Of a DNA stretch of 64,000 nucleotides, positions 45,475 to 53,961 are shown piece after piece. The stretch covers positions 1 through 64,000 of the forward strand of contig NZ_JAPAAF010000024.1 in the NCBI RefSeq assembly GCF_025907915.1, read 5' to 3'. The notes beneath the pieces were generated by a model. The model was not told the DNA's origin, ran no database searches, and saw only the letters and a program-made list of their open reading frames with translations. This DNA is from Gaoshiqia sediminis. GTDB lineage: Bacteria; Bacteroidota; Bacteroidia; Bacteroidales; Prolixibacteraceae. Made by a program: the position numbers and the translations under genes. Positions within the stretch are counted from its first letter, which is position 1. Each line of letters starts with the position of its first letter.

Positions 45475-47091
45475 ATGAAGCTATTTGTTTTATCGCTGAT
45501 GATGTTGCTAGCCTTTTTTCGGTGCGAAAAAGCCAACTCTGAAACTTCGGATGGCGCTTCCGTTTCCGTGGAAATCGTTCAGGCATCGGTTCCACTGTTT
45601 ACGGGGCAGGAAAACGACAAACTGATACGTTTGGAGGTTCAGACCGGAGAGGAAAATAAGGCAATCGAAGTTGTTGGGGTGACAGTGGTTTTTACACCTG
45701 AAAGTGATACCGACTGCCTCACATCCGTTTCTGCCATCGCGTATGAAGGAAACAACGAATTGCTGTTTGGTACCTCTACTGAAATTGGTAAAACAACTCA
45801 AATCGAGGGATCGGTAAGCGCTTCTCAACCGGTGCAGCTATTTCATCTCAATCTTTCGGTTAACCAAAACGCCCGACTGTTGTCAACCTTGCAGCTCGAT
45901 CGGGTCGATGTGACCTTTAGTGACGGCTCGGTAGTTTCGTCAGGGCCAGCGACCCCGCATACGTATCGACTGGCCAAAGTGCTGCGCGCTGTGGGGCAGG
46001 ATAATTGCGATACTTACCGCATTCCGGGAATTGTGACAACCAACAAAGGAACGCTCATCGCCGTTTACGACAATCGTTATAACAACAGCAAAGATTTACA
46101 GGAGGATATTGATGTCGGCATGAGCCGCAGTACCGACGGCGGACAAACCTGGGAACCCATGAAAGTGATTATGGACATGGGCGAATGGGGTGGACGTTCG
46201 CAACGGCTGAACGGTATTGGCGACCCCAGCGTGTTATACGACCACACAACAGGTACGCTTTGGGTAGCCGGATTGTGGATGAGTGGCGCGACGGAGAAAG
46301 ATATGCTTTGGTGGGCCTCAAAACCCGGAATGAGTCCCGAGGAGACCGGACAGTTTATCATTGCCAAAAGTACCGACGATGGATTGACCTGGTCGGAAAC
46401 AGTTAACATCACTGATCAAATTAAAGATCCTTCGTGGCAACTGCTGCTGCAAGGTCCCGGACGCGGGATTACGCTGGAAGATGGCACCCTCGTTTTTCCG
46501 GCGCAGTTTAAAGCCGATATTGGCGAAAAAGCCTTGGATGGCGGACAATATACCAGTCATTCAACCATCGTTTACAGCACCGATGGCGGTGAAAGTTGGC
46601 AGATTGGAACCGGCGCCAAACCCAATACCACCGAAGCTCAGGTGGTTCAGCTAACGGATGGCAGCCTGATGCTGAACATGCGCGACGACCAAAACCGCAA
46701 AGATAAATCGGAAACCAACGGACGAGCAGTTGCTGTTACAAAAGACCTGGGAAAAACCTGGGAAATTCATCCCACAACGAATTCGGCTTTGCAAGAACCA
46801 AATTGCATGGCCAGCATTATTTCGGCCGATCTGAAGGTAGATGGCGAAAAGAAACGGGTGCTGTTCTTTTCAAACCCGAACAACAAACACCAGCGAACCA
46901 ACATGACCATCAAAGGCAGTGTGGACGAAGGAATGAGCTGGCCAGAGGAGTTTCAGCTGGAGATTTATGAACCTGGAGGCTTTGGTTATTCCTGCATGAC
47001 GATGATTGATGATGAAACCGTTGGAATTTTATACGAAGGGGTAAAGGAGCTTTACTTTCAAAGCATTCCTGTTTCTGACATCATCAAATAA
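45475..47091 (+). CDS. GH33 exo-alpha-sialidase
   Basis: This 538-residue exported sialidase has an N-terminal hydrophobic segment that may carry a lipobox (FFRC, Cys17), though Arg at -1 is unusual. A beta-sandwich N-terminal domain (about 25-160) precedes the six-bladed propeller. The propeller shows TYRIPGIV with arginine-triad Arg182, Asp boxes STDGGQTW, STDDGLTW and STDGGESW, and the probable nucleophile Tyr505 in FGYSCM. It releases terminal sialic acid from host-type glycans and provides the substrate for the lyase pathway encoded downstream. Linkage preference is unknown. Confidence 0.94.
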   Translation: MKLFVLSLMMLLAFFRCEKANSETSDGASVSVEIVQASVPLFTGQENDKLIRLEVQTGEENKAIEVVGVTVVFTPESDTDCLTSVSAIAYEGNNELLFGTSTEIGKTTQIEGSVSASQPVQLFHLNLSVNQNARLLSTLQLDRVDVTFSDGSVVSSGPATPHTYRLAKVLRAVGQDNCDTYRIPGIVTTNKGTLIAVYDNRYNNSKDLQEDIDVGMSRSTDGGQTWEPMKVIMDMGEWGGRSQRLNGIGDPSVLYDHTTGTLWVAGLWMSGATEKDMLWWASKPGMSPEETGQFIIAKSTDDGLTWSETVNITDQIKDPSWQLLLQGPGRGITLEDGTLVFPAQFKADIGEKALDGGQYTSHSTIVYSTDGGESWQIGTGAKPNTTEAQVVQLTDGSLMLNMRDDQNRKDKSETNGRAVAVTKDLGKTWEIHPTTNSALQEPNCMASIISADLKVDGEKKRVLFFSNPNNKHQRTNMTIKGSVDEGMSWPEEFQLEIYEPGGFGYSCMTMIDDETVGILYEGVKELYFQSIPVSDIIK

Positions 47092-47112
47092 GAAAAAACT
47101 GAACCAATAATA

Positions 47113-49080
47113 ATGAGCCGACTACATTTTCAACCATTGATAGGCTTGATCGTCATTGTGCTGCTTTTTTCATGCAAGGCAGAAAAAGAACCAGCTCCGG
47201 CGTTGATTCCCATGCCACAACAATTAGAGTGGAGCTCACAGCAGTTTGATATGGCCGACAGCAGTGCCCGTTTTGTACAACGGATTGTACCCGCAATTCC
47301 GCAGGCTCAGTTAAACAGCAATGAAGCTTATACATTGAATGTTTCAGCTGATTCCGTTATTCTGGAAGCCACAAGCGAAACGGGAATTTACCGCGGCCTG
47401 CAAACTGTAAAACAGCTGGTTTTCGAAAAAAACGGGAAACGTTACCTGAAAGGCTGTGCCATTGTTGACTGGCCGGCTTTTCGCATTCGTGGTTTTATGC
47501 AGGATGTGGGCCGTAATTTCCAGCCCATGGATATGCTGAAAGAGCAAATTGATGTGCTGGCGGCTTACAAGTATAACGTCTTTCATTTTCATGTCACCGA
47601 AAATCCGGGCTGGAGGCTCGAAAGCAAAATTTATCCGCAACTGAACACAGCGGAAAGCATGACGCGCGAAAAAGGTAAAGTCTATACACAGGAAGATTTT
47701 AAAGAATTGGTGGCTTATTGCCAGGATCGGAAAATTACGCTGATTCCTGAGTTCGACATTCCCGGACACAGTGCGGCTTTTCGCAAGGCCATGGGATTTG
47801 AATCGATGAGCGATCCGCGCGTGCAACCGGTATTGATCGATCTGGTTGATGAATTGTGCAGCCTGGCTCCGGCAGAGGTAATGCCCTACATTCATTTGGG
47901 AACCGATGAAGTTTGGCACAATTACGAAGAACCGTCGCCAACGCTGTTGCCGGCACTGCTTGAGCGGGTAACGCAACACCACGGCCGCGAACTTATTGTG
48001 TGGCGACCGGGACAACATATTGAGGGCGATTCAGTTTCCATCACGCAACTGTGGTCGTCAAACGGGCACCCAAAACCGGGGCACCGTTATCTTGATTCGC
48101 GCTTGAATTATCTCAATCACCTCGATCCGTTGGCCGGTATTACACAATTATACTTCGAACGCATTAACGGGGCTGCTCACGGCGATTCGCTGCGGATGGG
48201 AGGGATTTTGTGTTGCTGGAACGACAATAATGTCAATGACGAATACGACATTCTCACACAAAATCCGGTGTACCCGGGAATACTCACTTACAGCGAAACA
48301 TCGTGGACCGGGCAGCAAAAAGACATTGGCGAAAACTACCTTGTCAAACTGCCCGAAAAAGGAAGTGAGTTGCTAAATGAATTCAGGGCTTTTGAAGATC
48401 GCCTGATCGAGCACCGCGATAAATATTTCGCCGGAAAACCCTTCCCCTACGTGAAACAAACCAATATGGAGTGGAGGGTTTTGGGACCGATTGCCCATGG
48501 CGGCGATGTTGAAGTTCAATTTCCGGTCGAAAATGAATTGCTGGAAACGTACCAGATCGATTCGGCCAATTATACCTGGCAGGGGCCTTTTGTAGGCGGC
48601 ACCATTCACCTGACACACTTTTTTGGCTACCCGTCTTACTTCCCCCGTGAAGAGGGAACATATTACGCCTACACCCAAATTTGGTCGCCAAAAGCACAAA
48701 CCGTGGGGGCGTGGATTGGATTCCACGATTGGTCGCGCTCGGCAGGCCGCCGGGGAGGACCGTTTCCGGAAGATGGCGAATGGCACAATACCCATCCGAA
48801 AGCCTGGCTGAACGGCGAACTGATTGCCGCTCCAAAATGGAATAAACCGGGTCTGGCCAGCAATACCGAAGAAATTCCATTCACCGACGAAAATTACTTT
48901 TTCAGAGAACCCGCGTCCATTCACCTGAAAAAAGGATGGAACAAAGTGCTGCTGAAAATTCCGGTGAAAAACGACACCTGGAAACGCATGTTCACCTTTG
49001 TGCCGGTTCAATTTGATTATCTCACGGTGAGTGAGGTCAAGGACTTGCGATTTTCAGCTGATCTGAAAAAAGAACGTTAG
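47113..49080 (+). CDS. GH20 beta-N-acetylhexosaminidase (nan operon)
   Basis: This 655-residue lipoprotein has Cys21 (LFSC) followed by KAEKEPAP. A GH20b domain (about 30-120) precedes the TIM barrel with FHFHVTENPGWRLESKIYP and the catalytic pair Asp265-Glu266 in HLGTDEVWHNYEE. A C-terminal beta-rich segment (about 455-655) has no assigned family. It removes beta-HexNAc exposed after sialidase and galactosidase action. It is 21 bases after the sialidase, as in Tannerella-type nan loci. Sequence motifs differ from the GH20 at 33671, so the two are not recent duplicates. Confidence 0.92.
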   Translation: MSRLHFQPLIGLIVIVLLFSCKAEKEPAPALIPMPQQLEWSSQQFDMADSSARFVQRIVPAIPQAQLNSNEAYTLNVSADSVILEATSETGIYRGLQTVKQLVFEKNGKRYLKGCAIVDWPAFRIRGFMQDVGRNFQPMDMLKEQIDVLAAYKYNVFHFHVTENPGWRLESKIYPQLNTAESMTREKGKVYTQEDFKELVAYCQDRKITLIPEFDIPGHSAAFRKAMGFESMSDPRVQPVLIDLVDELCSLAPAEVMPYIHLGTDEVWHNYEEPSPTLLPALLERVTQHHGRELIVWRPGQHIEGDSVSITQLWSSNGHPKPGHRYLDSRLNYLNHLDPLAGITQLYFERINGAAHGDSLRMGGILCCWNDNNVNDEYDILTQNPVYPGILTYSETSWTGQQKDIGENYLVKLPEKGSELLNEFRAFEDRLIEHRDKYFAGKPFPYVKQTNMEWRVLGPIAHGGDVEVQFPVENELLETYQIDSANYTWQGPFVGGTIHLTHFFGYPSYFPREEGTYYAYTQIWSPKAQTVGAWIGFHDWSRSAGRRGGPFPEDGEWHNTHPKAWLNGELIAAPKWNKPGLASNTEEIPFTDENYFFREPASIHLKKGWNKVLLKIPVKNDTWKRMFTFVPVQFDYLTVSEVKDLRFSADLKKER

Positions 49081-49123
49081 AATCGCTTTATACCAATTTA
49101 ACTTCTGAAAAAAAGACAGATAA

Positions 49124-49798
49124 ATGAGCATAATAAAATTAACACTACCCATCGTTCTCGTTTTGAACCTCATGCTGGTGGTCACCGCTGACGGACAGGA
49201 AAAATCCTTTCAAACAACGTATTATGAGCAGCGCAGAACGCTGTTTGAAAGTCTTCCAAACTCCAAAAAGGAAATTATTTTTCTGGGAAACAGTATAACA
49301 GACGGTGGCGAATGGGCCGAGCTTTTTCAGAATAAAAGAATAAAAAATCGCGGCATTAGCGGCGATGTTACCGAAGGACTGCTGTTTCGGTTGTATGAAG
49401 TCACCGAATCAAAGCCGGCCAAGGTTTTCCTGTTAATAGGAATTAATGATCTGGCACGGGGAATTTCAAAAGACACGGTTTTTAACAACATATATCGAAT
49501 CGCAAGCTTGATCGAAGAACATTCACCCAAAACCAAGGTGTATATCCAAAGCATTTTACCGGTCAATCCGGAGTTTGGCAAGTTTTCCGGCCACTGCTCA
49601 AAAACTGAGGAGATCATGTGGATCAATCAACAGTTGCGTGAATGGTGTGCCAAAACTTCTGTTCCGTTTGTGGATCTGTTCTCGCATTTTAAAAATGAAG
49701 ACAATAATTGGATCAATCCTTCATATACTAATGACGGACTGCATCTGACCGGAGAAGGTTATCAGTTATGGGCGACAATTATACAAAGGCTCTTATAA
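49124..49798 (+). CDS. SGNH/GDSL-family esterase
   Basis: This 224-residue protein has an N-terminal signal peptide (about 1-25, ...VVTADGQ). The SGNH hydrolase motifs are in order: block I FLGNSITDG with Ser57, block III GINDLARG, and block V NDGLHLTGEGY with Asp204 and His207. In sialic-acid loci such enzymes are commonly sialate O-acetylesterases that unmask O-acetylated sialic acids so the sialidase and lyase can act. That role is inferred from context, as the family also deacetylates other sugars. Confidence 0.85.
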   Translation: MSIIKLTLPIVLVLNLMLVVTADGQEKSFQTTYYEQRRTLFESLPNSKKEIIFLGNSITDGGEWAELFQNKRIKNRGISGDVTEGLLFRLYEVTESKPAKVFLLIGINDLARGISKDTVFNNIYRIASLIEEHSPKTKVYIQSILPVNPEFGKFSGHCSKTEEIMWINQQLREWCAKTSVPFVDLFSHFKNEDNNWINPSYTNDGLHLTGEGYQLWATIIQRLL

Positions 49799-49857
49799 TC
49801 AGAGGAATTAGGGGGTAATAAATTGATTAATAAATTATTGAAGGAAATATACGGATT

Positions 49858-50787
49858 ATGAAAACAAGAATGATGAAAATTGAAGGACTCATCGCAGCAC
49901 CGTTTGCTCCGATGAATGTTGATGGGGGAATAAATATTGATTTGATACCGACTTACTATGATTTTTTACAAAAAAATGGAGTAGTTGGCGCATTTATCAA
50001 CGGTTCAACCGGTGAGGGCGTTTCGCTTTCACAAAAAGAAAAAGAAACGATTACCGAAGCCTGGACGGCCAGGAATAAGGAAAAGAAGGGGCTGAAAGTG
50101 ATCAACCTGGTTGGCGGAACTTCGTATGCCGAGTGTATCGACAGTGCGCAGGCATCGGCGGCTATGGGTGTGGATGCCATCGCTATTCTGGCGCCATACT
50201 ATTTTAAACCGGGTTCGGGTAAGGCGCTGGCTGAATTTTGTGCCAGAATTGCTGAATCGGTACCTCAGTTGCCGGTTTATTTCTATCACATTCCGGTGCT
50301 GACAGGTTGTTATGTATCTATGTTCGATTTCTTACAAGAAGCGGATTCCATGATTCCCAACCTGGCCGGGATCAAATACACCCACGAGGATTTTATGGAC
50401 TTTCTGAGCTGTTTGAGTTATAAAGAAGGCAAATACGACATGCTTTGGGGAAGGGATGAAAACCTGCTGTCGGCCCTTGTGTTGGGTGCCCGCGGCGGTG
50501 TGGGAAGTACGTTCAACTATGCCGCACCCTTGTATCATCAGTTGATTAAAGCTTACGATGAAGGTAACTTTGTTGAAGCGCGTAAGTTGCAGCAACAATC
50601 GATCGATATGATTCGTCTGCTGGGCAAATACGGAGGCATTGCTACCGGAAAGGCCTATATGCGGTACGTTGGCCTGGAATGCGGCGAATTCCGTTTGCCG
50701 GTTAAAAATATGACGGCCGAGGCTTACAAGGTATTTGAAGCCGATGTAAATTCGCTGAACATGGAAGATTTATTCTCTAAATTGTAG
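49858..50787 (+). CDS. nanA: N-acetylneuraminate lyase
   Basis: This 309-residue aldolase is of the DHDPS/NAL superfamily. It cleaves N-acetylneuraminate to ManNAc and pyruvate in the cytoplasm. Signature elements are INGSTGEGVSLS (carboxylate binding), YFYHIPVLTG with Tyr143, and AGIKYTHEDF with the Schiff-base Lys173. The length is normal. ATGs at 49870 and 49873 are alternatives, the latter giving the more typical MKIEGLIAAPF start. The gene is followed by the NanM-like gene with a 3-base gap, so they are translated together. Confidence 0.95.
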   Translation: MKTRMMKIEGLIAAPFAPMNVDGGINIDLIPTYYDFLQKNGVVGAFINGSTGEGVSLSQKEKETITEAWTARNKEKKGLKVINLVGGTSYAECIDSAQASAAMGVDAIAILAPYYFKPGSGKALAEFCARIAESVPQLPVYFYHIPVLTGCYVSMFDFLQEADSMIPNLAGIKYTHEDFMDFLSCLSYKEGKYDMLWGRDENLLSALVLGARGGVGSTFNYAAPLYHQLIKAYDEGNFVEARKLQQQSIDMIRLLGKYGGIATGKAYMRYVGLECGEFRLPVKNMTAEAYKVFEADVNSLNMEDLFSKL

Positions 50788-50790
50788 GAA

Positions 50791-51969
50791 GTGAAAAGTT
50801 TTGGATGGGGATTGGTTCTTAGCCTGTTTTTGTTGGCCTGCAATCAACCTAAAACCATAGAAAGTAAAATAATGAAAATTACCTGGGACACGTTGGCCGT
50901 CATTCCCCCGGCACAGGAGAAAACTGTTCAGCTAGGCCTGGCCGGGCCGGTTGCGGGGGCTTATCAAAACAACTTGATCGTGGCAGGCGGCTCTAACTTT
51001 GAAGATGCCATGCCCTGGCAGGGAGGAACAAAGCTGTATCACGACCGGATTTATGTGCTGACACAAAACGCAAACAACCAATACGATTGGTGGCAGCCAG
51101 ATGAAAAGTTACCGGTGCCTTTGGCTTACAGCGCCTGTGTTTCAAACGGCAAAGGGGTGCTGAGTATCGGGGGCGAAACAGCTGAAGGCCCTGTTAAACG
51201 GGTTTTTATGATTTCGGTGGACGGCGAAAAGATCCGGATAACGGATTATCCGCATTTGCCCATCGGGCTGACCAGCGCGGGTGCCGCCCAGAAGGGTTCG
51301 GTGGTGTACCTCGCCGGCGGACTTGATTTGGCGGGCGCTACCAGCCACTTTTTTGCGCTCGACCTGGCAGCAGTTGATTCCGGTTGGAAAGCCTTGCCCG
51401 ATTTGCCCGTGCCCCTTTCGCACGCCGTGGTAGCTTGCCAGTTCGACGGTCAGGAAGACTGTGTCTTCGTGTTGGGCGGTCGAAATAAATCGGGCATCAC
51501 ATCTACTTTTTTAAGCGATATCTGGAAATTTGTTCCTTCAAAAAACAAATGGCAGCAGGCTGGAAAATTGCAGGTGGAGGGAGATGAGGTATTTGGCTTT
51601 TCTGCGGGGACCGGACTGGCCGTTGGTGAGCATGGTATTTTACTTTTTGGCGGCGATAGAGGCAACATTTTCAACCAAACGGAACGATTGATTGATGCTG
51701 CTGCCAAAGCGGAAACGGCCGATGAGCGCGAAAAAATTCAGCAGCAGAAGGCGGAAAACCTGACCAATCATCCGGGTTTTTCCAGGGATGTTTATCTGTT
51801 CAATACCCTCACCGGTAAATTAAGCCGGATCGGCGCTTTGGACGGACTGGCTCAGGTAACCACAAACGCTTTCTGGTGGGACCAGCAAATTATCATTCCC
51901 GGCGGCGAAATCCGTCCGGGGGTACGATCGGCAGTTATCACACGGGGAATAATTTCGTTGGACGAGTAG
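50791..51969 (+). CDS. nanM: Kelch-type N-acetylneuraminate epimerase (NanM-like mutarotase)
   Basis: This 392-residue lipoprotein uses a GTG start at 50791, because only that start provides the signal peptide with lipobox LLACN (Cys17). The first internal ATG would remove it. Kelch-like blades are visible: NNLIVAGGSNFEDAMPWQGG, GKGVLSIGGETAEGPVKRV, SVVYLAGGLDLAGATSH and DCVFVLGGRNKSGITS. NanM converts alpha-Neu5Ac released by sialidase to the beta anomer, speeding uptake. It is placed 3 bases after nanA, as in known nan operons. Confidence 0.9.
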   Translation: MKSFGWGLVLSLFLLACNQPKTIESKIMKITWDTLAVIPPAQEKTVQLGLAGPVAGAYQNNLIVAGGSNFEDAMPWQGGTKLYHDRIYVLTQNANNQYDWWQPDEKLPVPLAYSACVSNGKGVLSIGGETAEGPVKRVFMISVDGEKIRITDYPHLPIGLTSAGAAQKGSVVYLAGGLDLAGATSHFFALDLAAVDSGWKALPDLPVPLSHAVVACQFDGQEDCVFVLGGRNKSGITSTFLSDIWKFVPSKNKWQQAGKLQVEGDEVFGFSAGTGLAVGEHGILLFGGDRGNIFNQTERLIDAAAKAETADEREKIQQQKAENLTNHPGFSRDVYLFNTLTGKLSRIGALDGLAQVTTNAFWWDQQIIIPGGEIRPGVRSAVITRGIISLDE

Positions 51970-52010
51970 TTCAGTTGCACGGGCACCGTTCATCACAAAA
52001 AAACAGGATA

Positions 52011-53201
52011 ATGAGTTTGGATTTTAGTAAAACAGCATCAAAGTACCAAATGGAACTGCTTGAAAAGGTGGTTCCCTTTTGGGAAAAACATTCGAAAGAC
52101 GAGCAGTTTGGCGGGTATTATACCTGTCTCGACCGGCAGGGAAACGTGTTTGATACCGACAAATTTGTGTGGCTTCAGGCCCGTGAGGTGTGGATGTTTT
52201 CGTCGCTGTACAACCGGGTGGAAAAGAAAGCGCAATGGCTGGAAATGGCCGAACACGGCGCCCGTTTTTTGCAGCAATACGGGCACGATGGAAGCCTGAA
52301 CTGGTACTTTTCGCTGACCCGCGAAGGAAAACCGCTGGTGCAGCCGTACAATATTTTTTCGGATTGTTTTGCCACCATGGCTTTCGGCCAGCTTTACCAG
52401 GCTACCGGCAACGAAGAATATGGCCGTATGGCCAAACTGACCTTCGATAATATTTTAAAGCGACAGAACGATCCTAAGGGAAAGTACAATAAACTGGTTC
52501 AGGGAACCCGCCCGTTGAAAGGTTTTTCACTTCCCATGATTTTGTGCAACCTGGCCCTGGAAATTGAGCATCTTCTTCCCAAAGAGCTGGTTGATCAAAC
52601 CATTGACAAGGCCATTCATGAAGTGATGGAGGTTTTCTACCATCCGGATTCCGGCCTCATCCTGGAAAACGTAACGCCCGAGGGTGGCTTTTCGGATTGT
52701 TTTGAAGGCCGCTTGTTAAATCCCGGACATGCCATCGAGGCCATGTGGTTTATCATGGATCTGGCCGAGCGAAAAAACGATCGGGCTTTGTTGGAAAAGG
52801 CGGTCAAGATTGTGCTGGATACCTTGAATTATGGCTGGGATAACGAATTTGGCGGTATTTTCTATTTTATGGATATCAAGGGAAATCCGCCGCAGCAACT
52901 CGAGTGGGACCAGAAGCTATGGTGGGTGCATATCGAAACGTTGATCAGCCTGATTAAAGGGTATTATCTAACCCAAAACGAAGAATGTTTGAGCTGGTTC
53001 GAAACGGTACACGAGTTCACCTGGTCGCATTTTGCCGATCCGGAATATGATGAATGGTTTGGTTATCTGAATCGCCGGGGAGAAGTGCTTTTGCCTCTGA
53101 AAGGGGGAAAATGGAAGGGCTGTTTCCACGTTCCGAGAGGTTTGTACCAATGCTATTCTACCTTGGAAAAGCTTCATGCAAAAAATCAAAAACATGAGTA
53201 A
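52011..53201 (+). CDS. N-acylglucosamine 2-epimerase (AGE family; ManNAc to GlcNAc)
   Basis: The open frame extends upstream to 51876 inside the NanM-like gene, but the ATG at 52011 gives the usual N-terminus (396 residues) and a 41-base gap. The protein is an (alpha/alpha)6 barrel of the AGE/RnBP family. Candidate catalytic histidines His240 in NPGHAIEAMW and His373 in FHVPRGLYQC agree with His239/His372-type positions in characterised epimerases. Bacteroides use this route (ManNAc to GlcNAc, then a ROK kinase) in place of NanK/NanE. No kinase is encoded in the window. It overlaps the next gene by 8 bases. Confidence 0.9.
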   Translation: MSLDFSKTASKYQMELLEKVVPFWEKHSKDEQFGGYYTCLDRQGNVFDTDKFVWLQAREVWMFSSLYNRVEKKAQWLEMAEHGARFLQQYGHDGSLNWYFSLTREGKPLVQPYNIFSDCFATMAFGQLYQATGNEEYGRMAKLTFDNILKRQNDPKGKYNKLVQGTRPLKGFSLPMILCNLALEIEHLLPKELVDQTIDKAIHEVMEVFYHPDSGLILENVTPEGGFSDCFEGRLLNPGHAIEAMWFIMDLAERKNDRALLEKAVKIVLDTLNYGWDNEFGGIFYFMDIKGNPPQQLEWDQKLWWVHIETLISLIKGYYLTQNEECLSWFETVHEFTWSHFADPEYDEWFGYLNRRGEVLLPLKGGKWKGCFHVPRGLYQCYSTLEKLHAKNQKHE

Positions 53202-53961
53202 ACAACTTTATAATCTCTCAGCAAGCTGTTGGGCCGACGTGAAACAGCAAACCTACGATGTAGCGGTTCTGCCATGGGGGGCCATTGAACCGCATAATTA
53301 TCATTTGCCCTTCGCTACCGATGTCATTCAGGCGGAGGCTGTCGCGCTGGAAAGCGCCCGGCTTGCGTGGGAGGAAGGAGCAAGGGTAATCGTTCTCCCA
53401 ACCGTACCCTGGGGTGTCAATACCGGACAACTGGATTTGAAATTGTGTTTGAACATGATGCCTTCGACCCAACTGGTCATTTTGAAAGACCTGGTTGAGA
53501 ATCTGAAACGCCACGGTATTCAAAAGCTGATTCTGGTGAACGGGCACGGGGGGAATAATTTTATCCCGATGATCCGGGAATTGTCTGTTACACATCCCGA
53601 GGTATTTATTTGTTGTATCGACTGGTGGAAAGTTTGTAAAGCCGAAACGTATTTTGACGAACCGGGAGATCACGCCGGTGAACTTGAAACAAGTGTCATG
53701 ATGCATTTGGTGCCGGGGTTGGTATTGCCCCTCGATATTGCCGGAGACGGGAGCGCTAAGAATTTTAAACCGGAAGGATTAAAGGCTCGTTGGGCGTGGG
53801 CCCAGCGCCAATGGACTTCCATAACGGAAAGCACAGGCGTTGGAAATCCCAAACAGGCAACTGCTGAAAAGGGAGCGCATTTTTTAAACGACGTAACACA
53901 GAAGATAGCGAAGTTTATTACGGAGCTTTCTTCCTGTAACATAAATGAGATCTATGAATAA
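53194..53961 (+). CDS. Creatininase-family metal-dependent hydrolase in the nan operon
   Basis: This is a 255-residue cytoplasmic protein. The ATG at 53194 (overlap ATGAGTAA with the epimerase stop) is preferred over 53176. The creatininase superfamily fold is shown by PWGAIEPHNYHLPFATD with candidate ligands Glu32, His34 and Asp43, by NGHGGN with His118, and by DHAGELETS with Glu162/Glu164. The classical EQHGPHLP is replaced by EPHNYHLP, a variant found in uncharacterised members near sugar-catabolism genes. Known family activities include amide hydrolysis and ring opening of a keto-inositol. A role on an N-acyl group or a cyclic sugar derivative of sialic acid is possible but unproven. Confidence 0.88.
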   Translation: MSKQLYNLSASCWADVKQQTYDVAVLPWGAIEPHNYHLPFATDVIQAEAVALESARLAWEEGARVIVLPTVPWGVNTGQLDLKLCLNMMPSTQLVILKDLVENLKRHGIQKLILVNGHGGNNFIPMIRELSVTHPEVFICCIDWWKVCKAETYFDEPGDHAGELETSVMMHLVPGLVLPLDIAGDGSAKNFKPEGLKARWAWAQRQWTSITESTGVGNPKQATAEKGAHFLNDVTQKIAKFITELSSCNINEIYE

